A stretch of DNA of 64,000 nucleotides from Rhodothermus profundi (GTDB lineage Bacteria > Bacteroidota > Rhodothermia > Rhodothermales > Rhodothermaceae): contig NZ_FRAU01000002.1 of NCBI RefSeq assembly GCF_900142415.1, forward strand, positions 1 to 64,000. Direction: 5' to 3'. The translations under genes and the position numbers were made by a program. Below the pieces are notes generated by a model that saw only the letters and a program-made list of their open reading frames with translations, had not been told where the DNA came from and did not search any database. Position 1 is the first letter of the stretch; every line of letters starts with the position of its first letter. This document shows, piece by piece, positions 35,055 to 44,696 of the stretch.

Positions 35055-36791
35055 ATGCTTCAGGTGCTTAAGCGGGCTCCGGAGTATGACGTGTGCATTG
35101 TGGGTTCAGGAGCGGGCGGGGGCATGGCAGCCTATGTGCTGACCCGGGCCGGTGCCAACGTAGTAATGCTGGAAGCGGGGCCCATGTGGGACGTGGCCCG
35201 GGATGGAGCCATGTTCACGTGGAATTATGAATCGCCGCGGCGCGGGGCATCGACTGTCGAACGGCCGTTCGGAGAATTTGACGCGTGCTACGGAGGCTGG
35301 GAAATCCCGGGCGAGCCCTACCTGAGAGCAGAAGGAACCGACTGGATGTGGTTTCGAGCCCGCATGCTGGGCGGGCGTACTAACCACTGGGGGCGCATCT
35401 CCCTGCGCTTCGGGCCCGACGACTTCAAAGGGAAAAGCCGTGATGGCTACGGCGATGATTGGCCGATCTCGTACGAGGACCTCGCCCCCTACTATGACAA
35501 AGTCGATCGTCTGATTGGCGTTTTTGGCTCGAGAGACAATTTTTACAACGAACCAGATGGCATTTTTCTGCCGCCTCCTAAGCCGCGATGCTACGAGTTG
35601 CTGGTAGCAAGAGCCTGTGAGAAACTGGGAATCCCCGTACTGGCCTCTCGCCTGTCTATTTTAACGCGACCACTCAACGGACGACCGGCTTGCCATTACT
35701 GCTCGCAGTGTAACCGAGGATGCACGGTGCGGGCAAACTTCGCTTCAAGCTACGTGCTACTCCCTCCAGCTCTGGAGACAGGGCGCCTCACGATCATCCC
35801 CAACGCCATGGCCCGAGAGATTCTGGTGGACGAGCACTTGCGCGCTCGCGGGGTCTCCTACGTTGACAAAGAAACCATGCAGGAGCGGCAGGTGCGGGCC
35901 CGCATTGTCGTGCTCGGGGCCAGTGCTTGTGAAACCGCCCGGCTGCTTCTTAACTCGCGCGGCCCTCGTTATGAGAATGGACTGGCAAATTCAAGCGGGT
36001 TGGTGGGCCGCTACCTGATGGACTCGACAGGTACCAGCGTGGCCGGCTTCATCCCTGCACTGGTCAAAAATCTGCCGCACAATGAGGATGGCGTGGGCGG
36101 CATGCATATCTACATTCCCTGGTGGGCCTACAATCAGAAGCTGGACTTTCCGCGCGGGTATCATCTGGAGGTCTGGGGTGGGCGTCGCATGCCAGGCTAT
36201 GGTTTTGGCGCGGGTATTCACCGGCTCAATGGGCGCTTGCCCGGGCCTGATGGCCGGCCGCGCCCCAGAGGAGGGGGAGGGTATGGCCTGCAGCTCAAGG
36301 AAGACTATCGCCAGCTCTATGGTGCCATCGTAGGTTTCTCAGGACGGGGAGAAATGATTGCCCGCTATGAGAACTATTGCACGGTGGATCCAAACGTAGT
36401 GGACCGCTACGGCATTCCGGTTCTTCGGTTTCACGTGAAGTGGAGCGAGGAGGAGATTCGCCAGGTGCGGCATATGCAAGAAACAGCGCGAGAGATCATT
36501 CGGGCCATGGGCGGGGAACCCCTTGATGAGATGCCCGGACCAGAGCGCGGCTATGGCATTACAAAACCCGGAGAAATTATTCATGAGGCTGGCACGACGC
36601 GCATGGGCCACGACCCCAGGACCTCAGTGCTTAATCCGTTCTGCCAGGCGCACGACGTACCGAACCTGTTCGTGGTCGATGCCGGACCGTTCGTGTCGAT
36701 GCCTCATAAAAATCCCACCTGGACGATTCTGGCCCTGGCCTGGCGCACGTCGGAATACATCACTGAACAACGCAAACAGGGCAACCTATGA
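35055..36791 (+). CDS. GMC-family FAD oxidoreductase
   Basis: The product has a GMC-type FAD-binding start, [30 protein letters not shown] (about 15-45), [14 protein letters not shown] (about 110), a Cys-rich [13 protein letters not shown] loop, and the C-terminal ending [27 protein letters not shown] with the active-site His. I place the start at ATG 35055, with GGAGG at 35044-35048 as Shine-Dalgarno (ATG 35049 also possible), giving 578 residues. This is the large-subunit type of sugar/polyol dehydrogenases partnered by gluconate-2-dehydrogenase subunit 3. The partner gene follows with a four-base overlap. The sugar oxidised is unknown; the locus suggests an amino sugar or its derivative. 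Confidence 0.88.
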   Translation: MLQVLKRAPEYDVCIVGSGAGGGMAAYVLTRAGANVVMLEAGPMWDVARDGAMFTWNYESPRRGASTVERPFGEFDACYGGWEIPGEPYLRAEGTDWMWFRARMLGGRTNHWGRISLRFGPDDFKGKSRDGYGDDWPISYEDLAPYYDKVDRLIGVFGSRDNFYNEPDGIFLPPPKPRCYELLVARACEKLGIPVLASRLSILTRPLNGRPACHYCSQCNRGCTVRANFASSYVLLPPALETGRLTIIPNAMAREILVDEHLRARGVSYVDKETMQERQVRARIVVLGASACETARLLLNSRGPRYENGLANSSGLVGRYLMDSTGTSVAGFIPALVKNLPHNEDGVGGMHIYIPWWAYNQKLDFPRGYHLEVWGGRRMPGYGFGAGIHRLNGRLPGPDGRPRPRGGGGYGLQLKEDYRQLYGAIVGFSGRGEMIARYENYCTVDPNVVDRYGIPVLRFHVKWSEEEIRQVRHMQETAREIIRAMGGEPLDEMPGPERGYGITKPGEIIHEAGTTRMGHDPRTSVLNPFCQAHDVPNLFVVDAGPFVSMPHKNPTWTILALAWRTSEYITEQRKQGNL

Positions 36792-37396
36792 GCGACGTTA
36801 CCCGACGCGATGCGCTCAAGCTGTTGGCACTGATCGCAGCGGCACCGACGTTCAGTTTCGGATGCCGCCCGGAAGAAATGCGGCAGGCGCAGCAGCGACA
36901 GGGCCAGACGCAACCGGGCCCTGACTACCGGCCGCAGTTTTTCACCGAGCACGAGTATCAGACGGTTACAGTACTGGCCGACTGGGTCATTCCAGCCGAC
37001 GAGCGTTCTGGCAGTGCGAGTGATGCGGGCGTGCCGGCCTTTATCGACTTTATTATGAGCGACCCGCTTATTCCGGGATTGGGACAACGGCAGACGGCTA
37101 TCCGAGGCGGTCTGGCCTGGCTTGATTACCAGTGTCTGCAACGCTACGGCAGGCCGTTCATTGCGTGCAGTCAAGAGCAGCAGCAGGAATTGCTTGATTT
37201 GATTGCCTATCCTGAGGTAGCGCCCCCTGAAATGGCCCCGGGCGTAGCCTTTTTCAACAGTTTCCGGGATCTGGTGGCTTCGGGTTTCTGGTCGAGCAAA
37301 ATGGGGATGGAAGATCTGCAATACATGGGCAACACTGCAGTAGCTGAATGGAAAGGTTGCCCGGACGAGGTGCTTGAACATCTGGGGTTGAAATAA
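36788..37396 (+). CDS. gluconate 2-dehydrogenase subunit 3 family protein (Tat-exported)
   Basis: The 202-residue product begins [26 protein letters not shown], a twin-arginine signal ending in a possible lipobox (FSFGC). The rest matches the small subunit that helps export the FAD-containing GMC subunit across the membrane (FTEHEYQTVTVLADWVIPADERSGSASDAGVPAFIDFIMSD). It overlaps the GMC gene by four bases, the usual pairing. With a cytochrome c subunit missing here, the electron acceptor is uncertain. Confidence 0.88.
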   Translation: MSDVTRRDALKLLALIAAAPTFSFGCRPEEMRQAQQRQGQTQPGPDYRPQFFTEHEYQTVTVLADWVIPADERSGSASDAGVPAFIDFIMSDPLIPGLGQRQTAIRGGLAWLDYQCLQRYGRPFIACSQEQQQELLDLIAYPEVAPPEMAPGVAFFNSFRDLVASGFWSSKMGMEDLQYMGNTAVAEWKGCPDEVLEHLGLK

Positions 37397-37425
37397 TCCC
37401 GGGAGACGTCCCGGAGGAGGGGATT

Positions 37426-38445
37426 ATGGAGAAGCTGACGATTGACCAGGTCGCAAGCCTGGCTTGCGTATCCCGTTCGGTAGTGTCGCGCGTGCTCAAT
37501 AATCATCCGAACGTGAGCGAAGAGGCGCGGCGGCGCGTGCTGGAAGTTATTAAAAAGTATAACTATCGTCCCAGTTCGGTCGCGCGGAGCCTGGCAACCC
37601 GACGCACCTACGAAATCTGCATTCTGACGCCGCGTCGGGGGAATGAAGCGCTGGCAAACGGCTTCTGGACATTGCTGCACCTGGGCATTTTTGAGCAGTG
37701 CATCCAGCGCGGCTACTTTGTGTCGCTTTCCATGCTATCGGGGGATGCCGAAGCAGAGCTGGAAGATCGCCTGCTGCACGAGCACAGCTTTGACGGCTTT
37801 GTGCTGCTTACTTCAGAGGTAGCCGAACGCGTCATTGAGTCGTTGCGGGAGCGAGACATTCCCGCGGTGCTGGTCGGGCATGACCGGGCCTATCCAGATA
37901 TTAGCTCGGTCGATGTGGACAACTTTGGTGGAGCGTATCGGGCAGTTCGACATCTGTGTCGGCTGGGACACCGGCGGGTGGCCGCTATTCTGGGCAATCT
38001 AGAGCTGCAAGAGACGCGCGACCGCCAGGCAGGTTATCTGCAGGCGCTGCGAGATGCCCACGCTGAAATGCAGGAGCTGTTAATTGAAATTGGGGACTAC
38101 TCGCAGCGTTCAGGCTATGAGATTATGCGCCGCTGGCTGGAGCGGGGGCCAGACTTTTCGGCCGTTTTCTGCGCCAGCGATACGATGGCTATCGGAGCGC
38201 TGCTGGCGCTTTACGAAGCCGGTGTGCGGGTGCCGGAGCAGATGGCGGTAGTAGGCTTTGACGATCTGCCTGTGTCTCAATACACCTGTCCGCCGTTGAC
38301 CACTGTACGTCAGCCGATTTACGAGAAAGGTCGGTGGGCTGCCAACATTCTTATCGATCAGATCGAAGGCCGCAAACGGCTGGCCGTGCATGCCAATTTG
38401 CAGGCCGAGCTTGTGGTGCGGCGCAGTTGTGGGGCGGTGGCTTAG
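37426..38445 (+). CDS. LacI-family transcriptional regulator
   Basis: The 339-residue protein has an N-terminal LacI helix-turn-helix (LTIDQVASLACVSRSVVSRVLNNHPNVSEEARRRVLEVI, residues 4-42) with the hinge NYRPSSVARSLATRR, then a periplasmic-binding-like effector domain (FDGFVLLTSE, VLVGHDRAYPDISSVDVDN, VFCASDTMAIGALLALYEAGVRVPEQMAVVGFDDLPV). LacI-family operators have a central CG, fitting the TGGGACCGGTCCCA-type sites at 29595, 29628 and 34935. It sits at the end of the GMC operon with its own AGGAGGGG ribosome binding site. The effector is probably an amino sugar phosphate or disaccharide; this is inference. Confidence 0.92.
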   Translation: MEKLTIDQVASLACVSRSVVSRVLNNHPNVSEEARRRVLEVIKKYNYRPSSVARSLATRRTYEICILTPRRGNEALANGFWTLLHLGIFEQCIQRGYFVSLSMLSGDAEAELEDRLLHEHSFDGFVLLTSEVAERVIESLRERDIPAVLVGHDRAYPDISSVDVDNFGGAYRAVRHLCRLGHRRVAAILGNLELQETRDRQAGYLQALRDAHAEMQELLIEIGDYSQRSGYEIMRRWLERGPDFSAVFCASDTMAIGALLALYEAGVRVPEQMAVVGFDDLPVSQYTCPPLTTVRQPIYEKGRWAANILIDQIEGRKRLAVHANLQAELVVRRSCGAVA

Positions 38446-39419
38446 CGCTGCTTCTGCTGCTGGCAGGCTGTCGGGCAGAGCTGCCGACGCCTGACGCGTC
38501 GGCGACAGCGCTTCTGAGACAGTTGCAGCAGGCCTACCAGGCAGGCGAGCGGGCGGCAGCGCTGGCGCTGGCCGATAGCGTGATCCAACAGGCGCCAAGG
38601 TGGCCGGAAGGCTATGTATGGAAAGGGGTATTGCTCCGCGATCTGGGGCAGCTCCGGGCGGCCGAGACTGTGCTGCGCCAGGCGTTGCAGCTGCGTGCCG
38701 ACCATGTGGAAGCCCGGCTTCTGCTGGCACGGGTGATGCAGCAGCAGGGCCAGTTGCACGAGGCGCTCCGGCAGTACCGCCAGGCGCTGCACCAGGCCAG
38801 TGGGGTGCTTCGCGCGGCTGCCTGGGTGCAGCTTGGCCACGTCTATCGCGAACTGGGACAGCTCGACCAGGCCGCGCTCAGCTTTCAGGAAGCCCTGCAA
38901 CTCGACAGTACGCTGGCTGAAGCGTGGGATGGTCTGCGGCATGTGCATGAACTGAAAGGGCAGCTTCCAGAGGCCCTGGCGGCTGCCCGTAAAGCGCAGC
39001 AACAGGCCCCCTACCATCCGGACTATCAGCTTGCCCTCGGAGCCCTGTTGATGCGGATGGGCCAGCCGAGCGCGGCTGCTCGGTGGCTGAAGAACGTGCT
39101 TGCCGCGCGTCCCTGGCAGCCAATTGCCCACTACCATCTGGGCCGCGCGCTGCTTGCTCTGGGCGACACAGTTGCCGGCCAGCAGCACCTGAGGCGGGCG
39201 GATCAGCTCCGCCGGCTAGAGCCGCTTTTGACGCAGGCCGAAGTAGCCGTGGCACAACACGCCGATGCGCTGGCGCTGCTCAAGCTGGCGCGGCGATTAT
39301 TGCAGGAAGGCTTCGCCACGCAGACCCGCCAGGCAGTCGAAGCTGCCCATGCCTTACAACCCCGGCATCCAGCGTTGGAGCAACTCCTCCAGGAAATGAC
39401 ACGTCTGGAAGCACCCTAA
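38427..39419 (+). CDS. TPR-repeat lipoprotein
   Basis: I choose the TTG at 38427, which overlaps the end of the LacI gene, because it starts a compact lipoprotein signal MWGGGLALLLLLAGC with lipobox LLAGC; upstream codons in this frame lie inside LacI. The mature protein is built of about seven to eight TPR-like helix pairs with repeated EALRQYRQALHQASG, AALSFQEALQLDSTLAEAW and ALAAARKAQQQAPYHPDYQLALGALL. It resembles periplasmic or outer-membrane scaffold lipoproteins. Its stop overlaps the convergent mgtE stop by four bases. Confidence 0.75.
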   Translation: MWGGGLALLLLLAGCRAELPTPDASATALLRQLQQAYQAGERAAALALADSVIQQAPRWPEGYVWKGVLLRDLGQLRAAETVLRQALQLRADHVEARLLLARVMQQQGQLHEALRQYRQALHQASGVLRAAAWVQLGHVYRELGQLDQAALSFQEALQLDSTLAEAWDGLRHVHELKGQLPEALAAARKAQQQAPYHPDYQLALGALLMRMGQPSAAARWLKNVLAARPWQPIAHYHLGRALLALGDTVAGQQHLRRADQLRRLEPLLTQAEVAVAQHADALALLKLARRLLQEGFATQTRQAVEAAHALQPRHPALEQLLQEMTRLEAP

Positions 39420-40801
39420 AGCAACGTGCCAGTCAGCAGGAGCCGTGCCGTGCCGAAGTAGATCAACAAGCCTGTCACGTCTACCAACGTGGCCACGAAC
39501 GGCGCCGAAGAGACTGCCGGATCCAGTCCCAGGCGGCGCAGCAGGAACGGCAGCATAGAGCCCACCAGCGTGCCCCAGAGCACCACCCCTACCAGGGCTA
39601 AACCTACCGTAAGGGCAATCGGTAGCCAGTACTCTCCGTACGATCCACTGAGGTGCTGTCCCAGTGCCACCCGCAATACGCCAATAACACCCAGCAGGCC
39701 TCCCAGCGCCAGTCCGGAAAGAAATTCGCGACGAATCACGTGCCACCAGTCGCGCAGCGTGATTTCTCCCACCGCCATGGCACGAATGATCAAGGTGGCC
39801 GCCTGAGAACCGCTGTTGCCGCCGCTGGAGATAATCAATGGGACAAACAGAGCCAGCACTACGGCCCGGGCGATTTCTTCTTCGAAGTGTCCCATGGCCG
39901 TGGTTGTGAACATTTCCCCCAGAAATAGCACCGTCAGCCACCGCGCGCGCTTTTTGACGAGCGTGCCCAGTGAAGCCGTAATGTACGGCTCTTCGAGCGC
40001 TTCCATACCACCGATTTTCTGAATGTCCTCGGTGGCTTCCTCTTCGGCCACATCGAGCACGTCGTCGATAGTGACAATGCCCAGCAGCACGCCTTCGGAA
40101 TCCGTTACAGGCAGCGCCACCCGGTCGTAGTCGCGAAAGACCTGCACCGCCGTTTCTTGATCGTCCGTGGCTTTGAGCGCCACGAAGCGGCCGTCCATGA
40201 GCTCTTCGATCTTTGTGTCTGGATCGGCCAGGAGCAGCTCGCGAATGCGCAGGTCGTCGAGCAACCGCCAGTTATCATCAACGACGTAGATAACGTTGAG
40301 CGTTTCGCTGTCTTTGCCAAAACGACGGATATGCTCAAGGGCCTGCTGGACGGTCCAGTGGGGCCGGACAGCCACGTATTCGGTGGTCATCAGCCGCCCG
40401 ACACTGTCTTCGGGATAACCCAGCAGTTTGATGGCTACCTCGCGCTCTTCGGGCGCGAGCATGTTCAGCAGCCGCTGGGCAACCGGTCCGGGCAGCTCCT
40501 CCAGCAGAGCAGTGCGGTCGTCATCAGAAAGTTCATTGAGTAGCTGGGCCAGCCACTCTTTCTCGCGGGCCAGCGCTTCGATAAGCTCTTCCTGTTTTTC
40601 GGTGCGCAGGTACTCGAAGACTTCCGTGGCCAGATCACGCGGCAGCAGTCGAAAGACGGCTACGTCGTCCGGCGAAGGAAGCTGATCAATGAGTCCGGCA
40701 ATTTCGGGCGGCTCCCACTCGACCAGCACGTCGCGCAACGCGCGCAGGTTGCGCGTGCGAATAAGTTCCTGCACCTCAGGTTGAAGCAACTGGGCCAGCA
40801 T
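39416..40801 (-). CDS. mgtE: magnesium transporter MgtE
   Basis: MgtE is a Mg2+-gated cation channel. The 461 residues show the N domain with superhelical repeats (VAVFRLLPRDLATEVFEYL, about 50-70), two CBS domains (LMTTEYVAVRPHWTVQQALEHIR and DPDTKIEELMDGRFVALKATDD, about 125-250) and five C-terminal membrane helices with the signature PLIISSGGNSGSQAATLIIRAMAVGEI. It is an isolated minus-strand gene. Confidence 0.95.
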   Translation of the reverse strand: MLAQLLQPEVQELIRTRNLRALRDVLVEWEPPEIAGLIDQLPSPDDVAVFRLLPRDLATEVFEYLRTEKQEELIEALAREKEWLAQLLNELSDDDRTALLEELPGPVAQRLLNMLAPEEREVAIKLLGYPEDSVGRLMTTEYVAVRPHWTVQQALEHIRRFGKDSETLNVIYVVDDNWRLLDDLRIRELLLADPDTKIEELMDGRFVALKATDDQETAVQVFRDYDRVALPVTDSEGVLLGIVTIDDVLDVAEEEATEDIQKIGGMEALEEPYITASLGTLVKKRARWLTVLFLGEMFTTTAMGHFEEEIARAVVLALFVPLIISSGGNSGSQAATLIIRAMAVGEITLRDWWHVIRREFLSGLALGGLLGVIGVLRVALGQHLSGSYGEYWLPIALTVGLALVGVVLWGTLVGSMLPFLLRRLGLDPAVSSAPFVATLVDVTGLLIYFGTARLLLTGTLL

Positions 40802-41211
40802 GCGAACCCGCCATTACAATGAGTCGAAGACAAACCCCAAAGTACGGGTACGCAACAGAAGTTTCCACGGGGGCTTTGTAAAAAGGAAAGACGGGTAGCA
40901 AGGCAACCCTGCTTCCATAGCCTCGAGCCCCTCGACACTATCCATGAGGCGCCACCAGCGTTGCGGTGCTGCTTAAATGCCAAGGCCGCTCCCTTCCAGC
41001 AGTATGCTGGATTCCGTAGCTGTGCAGATCGGGTAAGGAGAGATCGGCTTTGATTCTGCAGGTGCCCGACCAAAGAGGAGCCGACCGGCGTCGTGGCTTC
41101 ACATTGGCAGCCTCTATTTTATAGATAGAAATTATTGATTAGACAACATGATAGCCAAAATATATATTGGCAATCGGTCGTATCCGGTAACCTGAATCTG
41201 AGGAGGGCGTC
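40802..41211. other. 410-bp intergenic region between mgtE and Mn-catalase
   Basis: I see no supported gene here; the minus-strand frame 40660-41073 has no recognisable protein content. The last 110 bases turn sharply AT-rich and probably hold the Mn-catalase promoter. A CTATTTTATAG palindrome lies at 41114-41124. A Shine-Dalgarno AGGAGG precedes the catalase ATG by a few bases. Confidence 0.5.
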
Positions 41212-42102
41212 ATGATTCTCAGAATTGACAAATTGCAGATTGAACTGCCTATGCCTGAGGAGCCGGATCCCGATTCGGCTGCTGTAGTGCAGGAACTGTT
41301 AGGGGGGCGTTTCGGGGAGATGTCTACGCTGATGAATTACACGTTTCAGTCTTTCAATTTTCGAGGCAAAAAAGAGCTAAAGCCGTTTTATGACCTGATT
41401 GCGAACATCGGGGCTGAGGAGTACGGTCATGTAGAACTGGTAGCTGCTACGGTCAACGCGCTGCTTAATGGGGCTTCGCGCAAGGAGGATCCGAGTCAGA
41501 CCCCGTTGGCGTCAGGGTTGAAGGGGCGCAACCCCCATCACTTCATTGTGACGGGCCAGGGCGCTCTGGTGGCCAACTCCATGAACGCTCCCTGGCAGGG
41601 CGACTACGTGTTCAACAGCGGGGATCTGGTGCTGGATTTGCTCCACAATTTCTTCCTGGAGTGTGGTGCGCGGCTGCACAAGATTCGCGTTTATGAGATG
41701 ACCAGCAATCCGGTAGCTCGTGAGATGATTGGCTACCTGCTGGTGCGTGGCGGTGTGCATGCGACAGCCTACGCCAGAGCTCTTGAATTGCTGACCGGGG
41801 TCGATGTGACCCGAATGCTGCCTATTCCGAAGATTGAGAATCGTCGTTTTCCGGAGGCGCGGAAATACGAGGAGGCCGGGCAGCACCGCAAGCTATATCG
41901 TTTCAGTCTGGAGGACTACAGAGATATTGCTAAGATCTGGAAAGGAGTGCATCCGCAGGATGGGCAGCCGTTAGAGGTGGTGGATGGGCCGCCGCCAGGA
42001 GGTCCTCAGCTTGATCTGGACGAAGCCCCGGAGGCATCGATTCCGGGATTTGCTCCGGAGGAACTGCATGAAGTGGCGCAGCGGTTGTTAAAAGAGCTGT
42101 AA
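41212..42102 (+). CDS. manganese catalase
   Basis: Mn-catalases break down H2O2 with a dinuclear manganese site. The 296-residue protein carries the ligand set: Glu in GEMSTLMNYTFQ (about 36), Glu and His in AEEYGHVE (about 70 and 73), Glu in LECGARLHKI (about 150) and His in RGGVHATAYARALELL (about 183). The C-terminal part is shortened and rich in Pro. In this neighbourhood an OxyR gene with both redox cysteines lies 2.6 kb downstream. It ends in a bidirectional terminator shared with the convergent chemoreceptor gene. Confidence 0.9.
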   Translation: MILRIDKLQIELPMPEEPDPDSAAVVQELLGGRFGEMSTLMNYTFQSFNFRGKKELKPFYDLIANIGAEEYGHVELVAATVNALLNGASRKEDPSQTPLASGLKGRNPHHFIVTGQGALVANSMNAPWQGDYVFNSGDLVLDLLHNFFLECGARLHKIRVYEMTSNPVAREMIGYLLVRGGVHATAYARALELLTGVDVTRMLPIPKIENRRFPEARKYEEAGQHRKLYRFSLEDYRDIAKIWKGVHPQDGQPLEVVDGPPPGGPQLDLDEAPEASIPGFAPEELHEVAQRLLKEL

Positions 42103-42120
42103 TCGGAAATATAGAAAGCA

Positions 42121-42153
42121 AAAAAGCGGCCGGCTGCCTACCGGCCGCTTTTT
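42121..42153. terminator. bidirectional Rho-independent terminator
   Basis: A long symmetric hairpin with A run and T run (AAAAAGCGGCCGG at 42121-42133 and CCGGCCGCTTTTT at 42141-42153, 7-base loop) lies between the convergent Mn-catalase and chemoreceptor genes and works in either direction. Confidence 0.9.
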
Positions 42154-42171
42154 GTTCGGGTTAGGTGTGGC

Positions 42172-43986
42172 TTATGGGAAGGTGGGGGAAGGTGGATGGC
42201 CGTTGGCGCTGGCCTGGAGCGTTTCTGCTGCTTCACCGGTGCGGAATTGCTCCATGAGCCCTTGCAGGCGCTGGGTCAGGTGGGCCAGCTCTTCGGTCGT
42301 CCGGGCAATGGTAGCCACGTTGCGGGCCGCTTCAGCCGCCAGCGACGAGATAGTTTCCACGTTTCGAGAGATTTCTTCGCTGGTGGTTGACTGTTCTTCG
42401 GTGGCTGCGGCAATCTGCGTTACGGTGTCGATAGCCTGATCGACGCCTTCAACGATTCGTTCGAGTGCCTGGCCTGCCTGGTCAGCCAGTCGAATACTTT
42501 CTTCAACTTCTTGCGTACCCCGTTCCATGGCCGCGACGGCCGCCCGCGTATCCGATTGGATCGTTGTGATCATGTCGGCGATCTGGCGCGTAGCCTGCGA
42601 GGTTCGTTCGGCCAGCTTCCGCACCTCGTCGGCGACCACCGCAAAGCCCCGTCCCTGTTCGCCTGCGCGGGCTGCTTCGATGGCCGCGTTCAGCGCCAGC
42701 AGGTTCGTCTGGTCGGCAATTTCGTTAATGACCGAGACGATTTCTCCAATTTCTTCGCTGGAGGCGCCCAGCTTCTGAATCGTCTGGCTAGAGCTTTGGA
42801 CAACGTCGGCCAGTTCACGAATTTTGTGGACAGTCTGTTCGACGATGGTGCGACCGTCTTGCGCCAGCCGTCCGGCCGTTTCCGCCACTTCGGCGGTTTT
42901 GGAAGCATGGCGGGCGCTTTCGATGATGGTGCGCGTCATTTCTTCAATAGCGGCGGCTACATCGTGCGTCTGCGTCGACTGTTGTTGCGAGCCGGCGGCC
43001 AGTTCATCGGTCGCGTTGCTGATCTGCGCGGAGAGCGCAGCGGTTTGCGAGGCAATCTCGCGGGCTTCCTGGATCATCTGCTGCACGCGGCCCAGTGCCT
43101 GGTTGAAGCCCCGGAATAGCCGTCCCAGGTCTCCCTCGTGGTCCTCGGGCAGCCGCACGCGCAGATCGCCGGCTGCGAAGCGGTCCATGGCTTCCAGCAT
43201 CGCTTCTACGCCGCTGCGCAGCGCGGTGCGCTCCGCTTCCAGGGCGGCCATGGTCTGTTCCAGCTCGTTCTGCTGTTTATTCAGGAGGGCTTCCTGCTCT
43301 TGCGACTGTTCTAGCAGCGCCTGGTTCGAGGCGTTAATCGCTTCAATTTCCGCCTGCTGCTGCGCCATGCGCTTGACCTCCGCGATGGTGTTCGCGTAGT
43401 TCTTCAGCAGGAAGGCGACCATGAACACCACCCACCAGGCGTGCTCAGCCACGCGCCAGAGGTCAGCGGTCAGGATGCCAAAGACCGACTGCGGATAATA
43501 GATGCCCCGGAACAGATGGTCGACGGCGACGACCACCGTTGCGATCAGAAAGACCTTCCAGTCGCGATAGCCGGCCAGGATGCCCAGGGAGGCAAACACG
43601 TGGAAGTGCGTTTCGATGCGGCCGCCTGTCAGGTGAATGAGCAGCGCAGAGGTGAGCATCTGGCCGACCGCAATAGCATAGCGCGTTGCAGCGCGGCCTG
43701 GTCGCCGAAAGGCAAGATAAGCGGGCACAAGCATCACCAGGGCGCCCAGGATAACCGCTGCGTACACGTGGAGATGCACCTTACCGGTGTCTCCGATCCA
43801 TGTGCGAGGAGAGACGATCAGCGCCAGCGCAATGCCGGCAATGTACTGGGCTATCAGCAACCAACCGAAAAGTCGGTCGGTCTGCACATAGGTCTGGTGC
43901 TGAAACTGCTGATACAGCTCGCGCGGTCGTTCCGAGAGTTCTTCGGCGCGGTCCAGTTTGCCCCATTGAAACAGCGTGCGCAGCAT
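42172..43986 (-). CDS. methyl-accepting chemotaxis protein with six-helix membrane sensor
   Basis: The 604-residue protein has about six membrane helices (residues about 39-58, 72-93, 104-120, 127-140, 143-160 and 182-195) and no large periplasmic loop, so it likely senses a membrane or small diffusible signal. A coiled coil follows (200-260), then a HAMP domain (about 263-315) and an MCP signalling domain (about 340-580) with the hairpin tip [49 protein letters not shown] redox partner-like RedB gene starts 13 bases beyond it on the same strand, indicating an operon. Confidence 0.93.
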   Translation of the reverse strand: MLRTLFQWGKLDRAEELSERPRELYQQFQHQTYVQTDRLFGWLLIAQYIAGIALALIVSPRTWIGDTGKVHLHVYAAVILGALVMLVPAYLAFRRPGRAATRYAIAVGQMLTSALLIHLTGGRIETHFHVFASLGILAGYRDWKVFLIATVVVAVDHLFRGIYYPQSVFGILTADLWRVAEHAWWVVFMVAFLLKNYANTIAEVKRMAQQQAEIEAINASNQALLEQSQEQEALLNKQQNELEQTMAALEAERTALRSGVEAMLEAMDRFAAGDLRVRLPEDHEGDLGRLFRGFNQALGRVQQMIQEAREIASQTAALSAQISNATDELAAGSQQQSTQTHDVAAAIEEMTRTIIESARHASKTAEVAETAGRLAQDGRTIVEQTVHKIRELADVVQSSSQTIQKLGASSEEIGEIVSVINEIADQTNLLALNAAIEAARAGEQGRGFAVVADEVRKLAERTSQATRQIADMITTIQSDTRAAVAAMERGTQEVEESIRLADQAGQALERIVEGVDQAIDTVTQIAAATEEQSTTSEEISRNVETISSLAAEAARNVATIARTTEELAHLTQRLQGLMEQFRTGEAAETLQASANGHPPSPTFP

Positions 43987-43999
43987 GGCTTCCAGAAGG

Positions 44000-44614
44000 C
44001 TAAGGGGTTGTGGTTTGGGTTTCCTGAATCAGACAGCCCCAGACGGCCGTGTGCGCGGCGGTACCGACGCCCTCACGCACCAGATGCAGCACCTGACGGC
44101 GGCCGGGATTAGGGCCTTCGTGGCCGCGTCCGGCCGTAATGCCCCCGTAGAACACGCGGCGACCGTCGGGGCGAAAGAGCACAACCTGTCCGGAGGCCAG
44201 TGCACCGAAGCGTTCCGCCAGCCGTCCGTCCAGGTCGCGGTGTACCGTAGTAAAGGGAATGGTCTGCGCGTAATGCCAGAGATCCGTTTCGATCCAGGCA
44301 GCCGGTTTATGAGCGGGTTGGTAGAAGAAAATGTGGGCCGTCAGATTGCGCCGGGCGCGTGCCATGATATAAGCCAATTCGCGAAGACTGGCGCGGCTGC
44401 AGGAGCAGCGCGGATGCACAAACATGACCAGGGTCATGCGCGTTGAGTCGGGCCCGAACGGCACATCGACCGGCCACACTTCGGGTACATCCCCCACCGG
44501 CGCCGGCCGACTACTGTAGTCGGTAACGATGACCCAGCCTGCGCCGATTAATCCCAGCCAGAGCGCTCCGCCCAGCCACGGAAGCCAGCGACGAAAATGG
44601 ATACAAGGGAGCAC
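44000..44614 (-). CDS. RedB-like membrane-anchored thioredoxin-fold protein
   Basis: The 204-residue protein has one N-terminal membrane helix (about 12-30), then a thioredoxin-like domain with [16 protein letters not shown]; the redox Cys pair is C70-x-C72 (CxC rather than CxxC). The C-terminus contains [14 protein letters not shown] and WGCLIQE, with one more Cys, as in the RedB-type family. It precedes the chemoreceptor with a 13-base gap, so the pair may couple redox state to motility, which is inference. oxyR lies just upstream on the same strand. Confidence 0.65.
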   Translation of the reverse strand: MLPCIHFRRWLPWLGGALWLGLIGAGWVIVTDYSSRPAPVGDVPEVWPVDVPFGPDSTRMTLVMFVHPRCSCSRASLRELAYIMARARRNLTAHIFFYQPAHKPAAWIETDLWHYAQTIPFTTVHRDLDGRLAERFGALASGQVVLFRPDGRRVFYGGITAGRGHEGPNPGRRQVLHLVREGVGTAAHTAVWGCLIQETQTTTP

Positions 44615-44696
44615 GGCGCAGTTCGATCGTTGGTTGATCCGAAGCGCCTGTTGTATCGGCTGGCCTGGAGGGTAGTTAAGTACGTGGTCTCACGTA

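Noticed and set aside
40660-41073. 137-codon minus-strand frame upstream of mgtE
   Set aside because: It overlaps the start of mgtE in another frame and has no recognisable domain or ribosome binding site.
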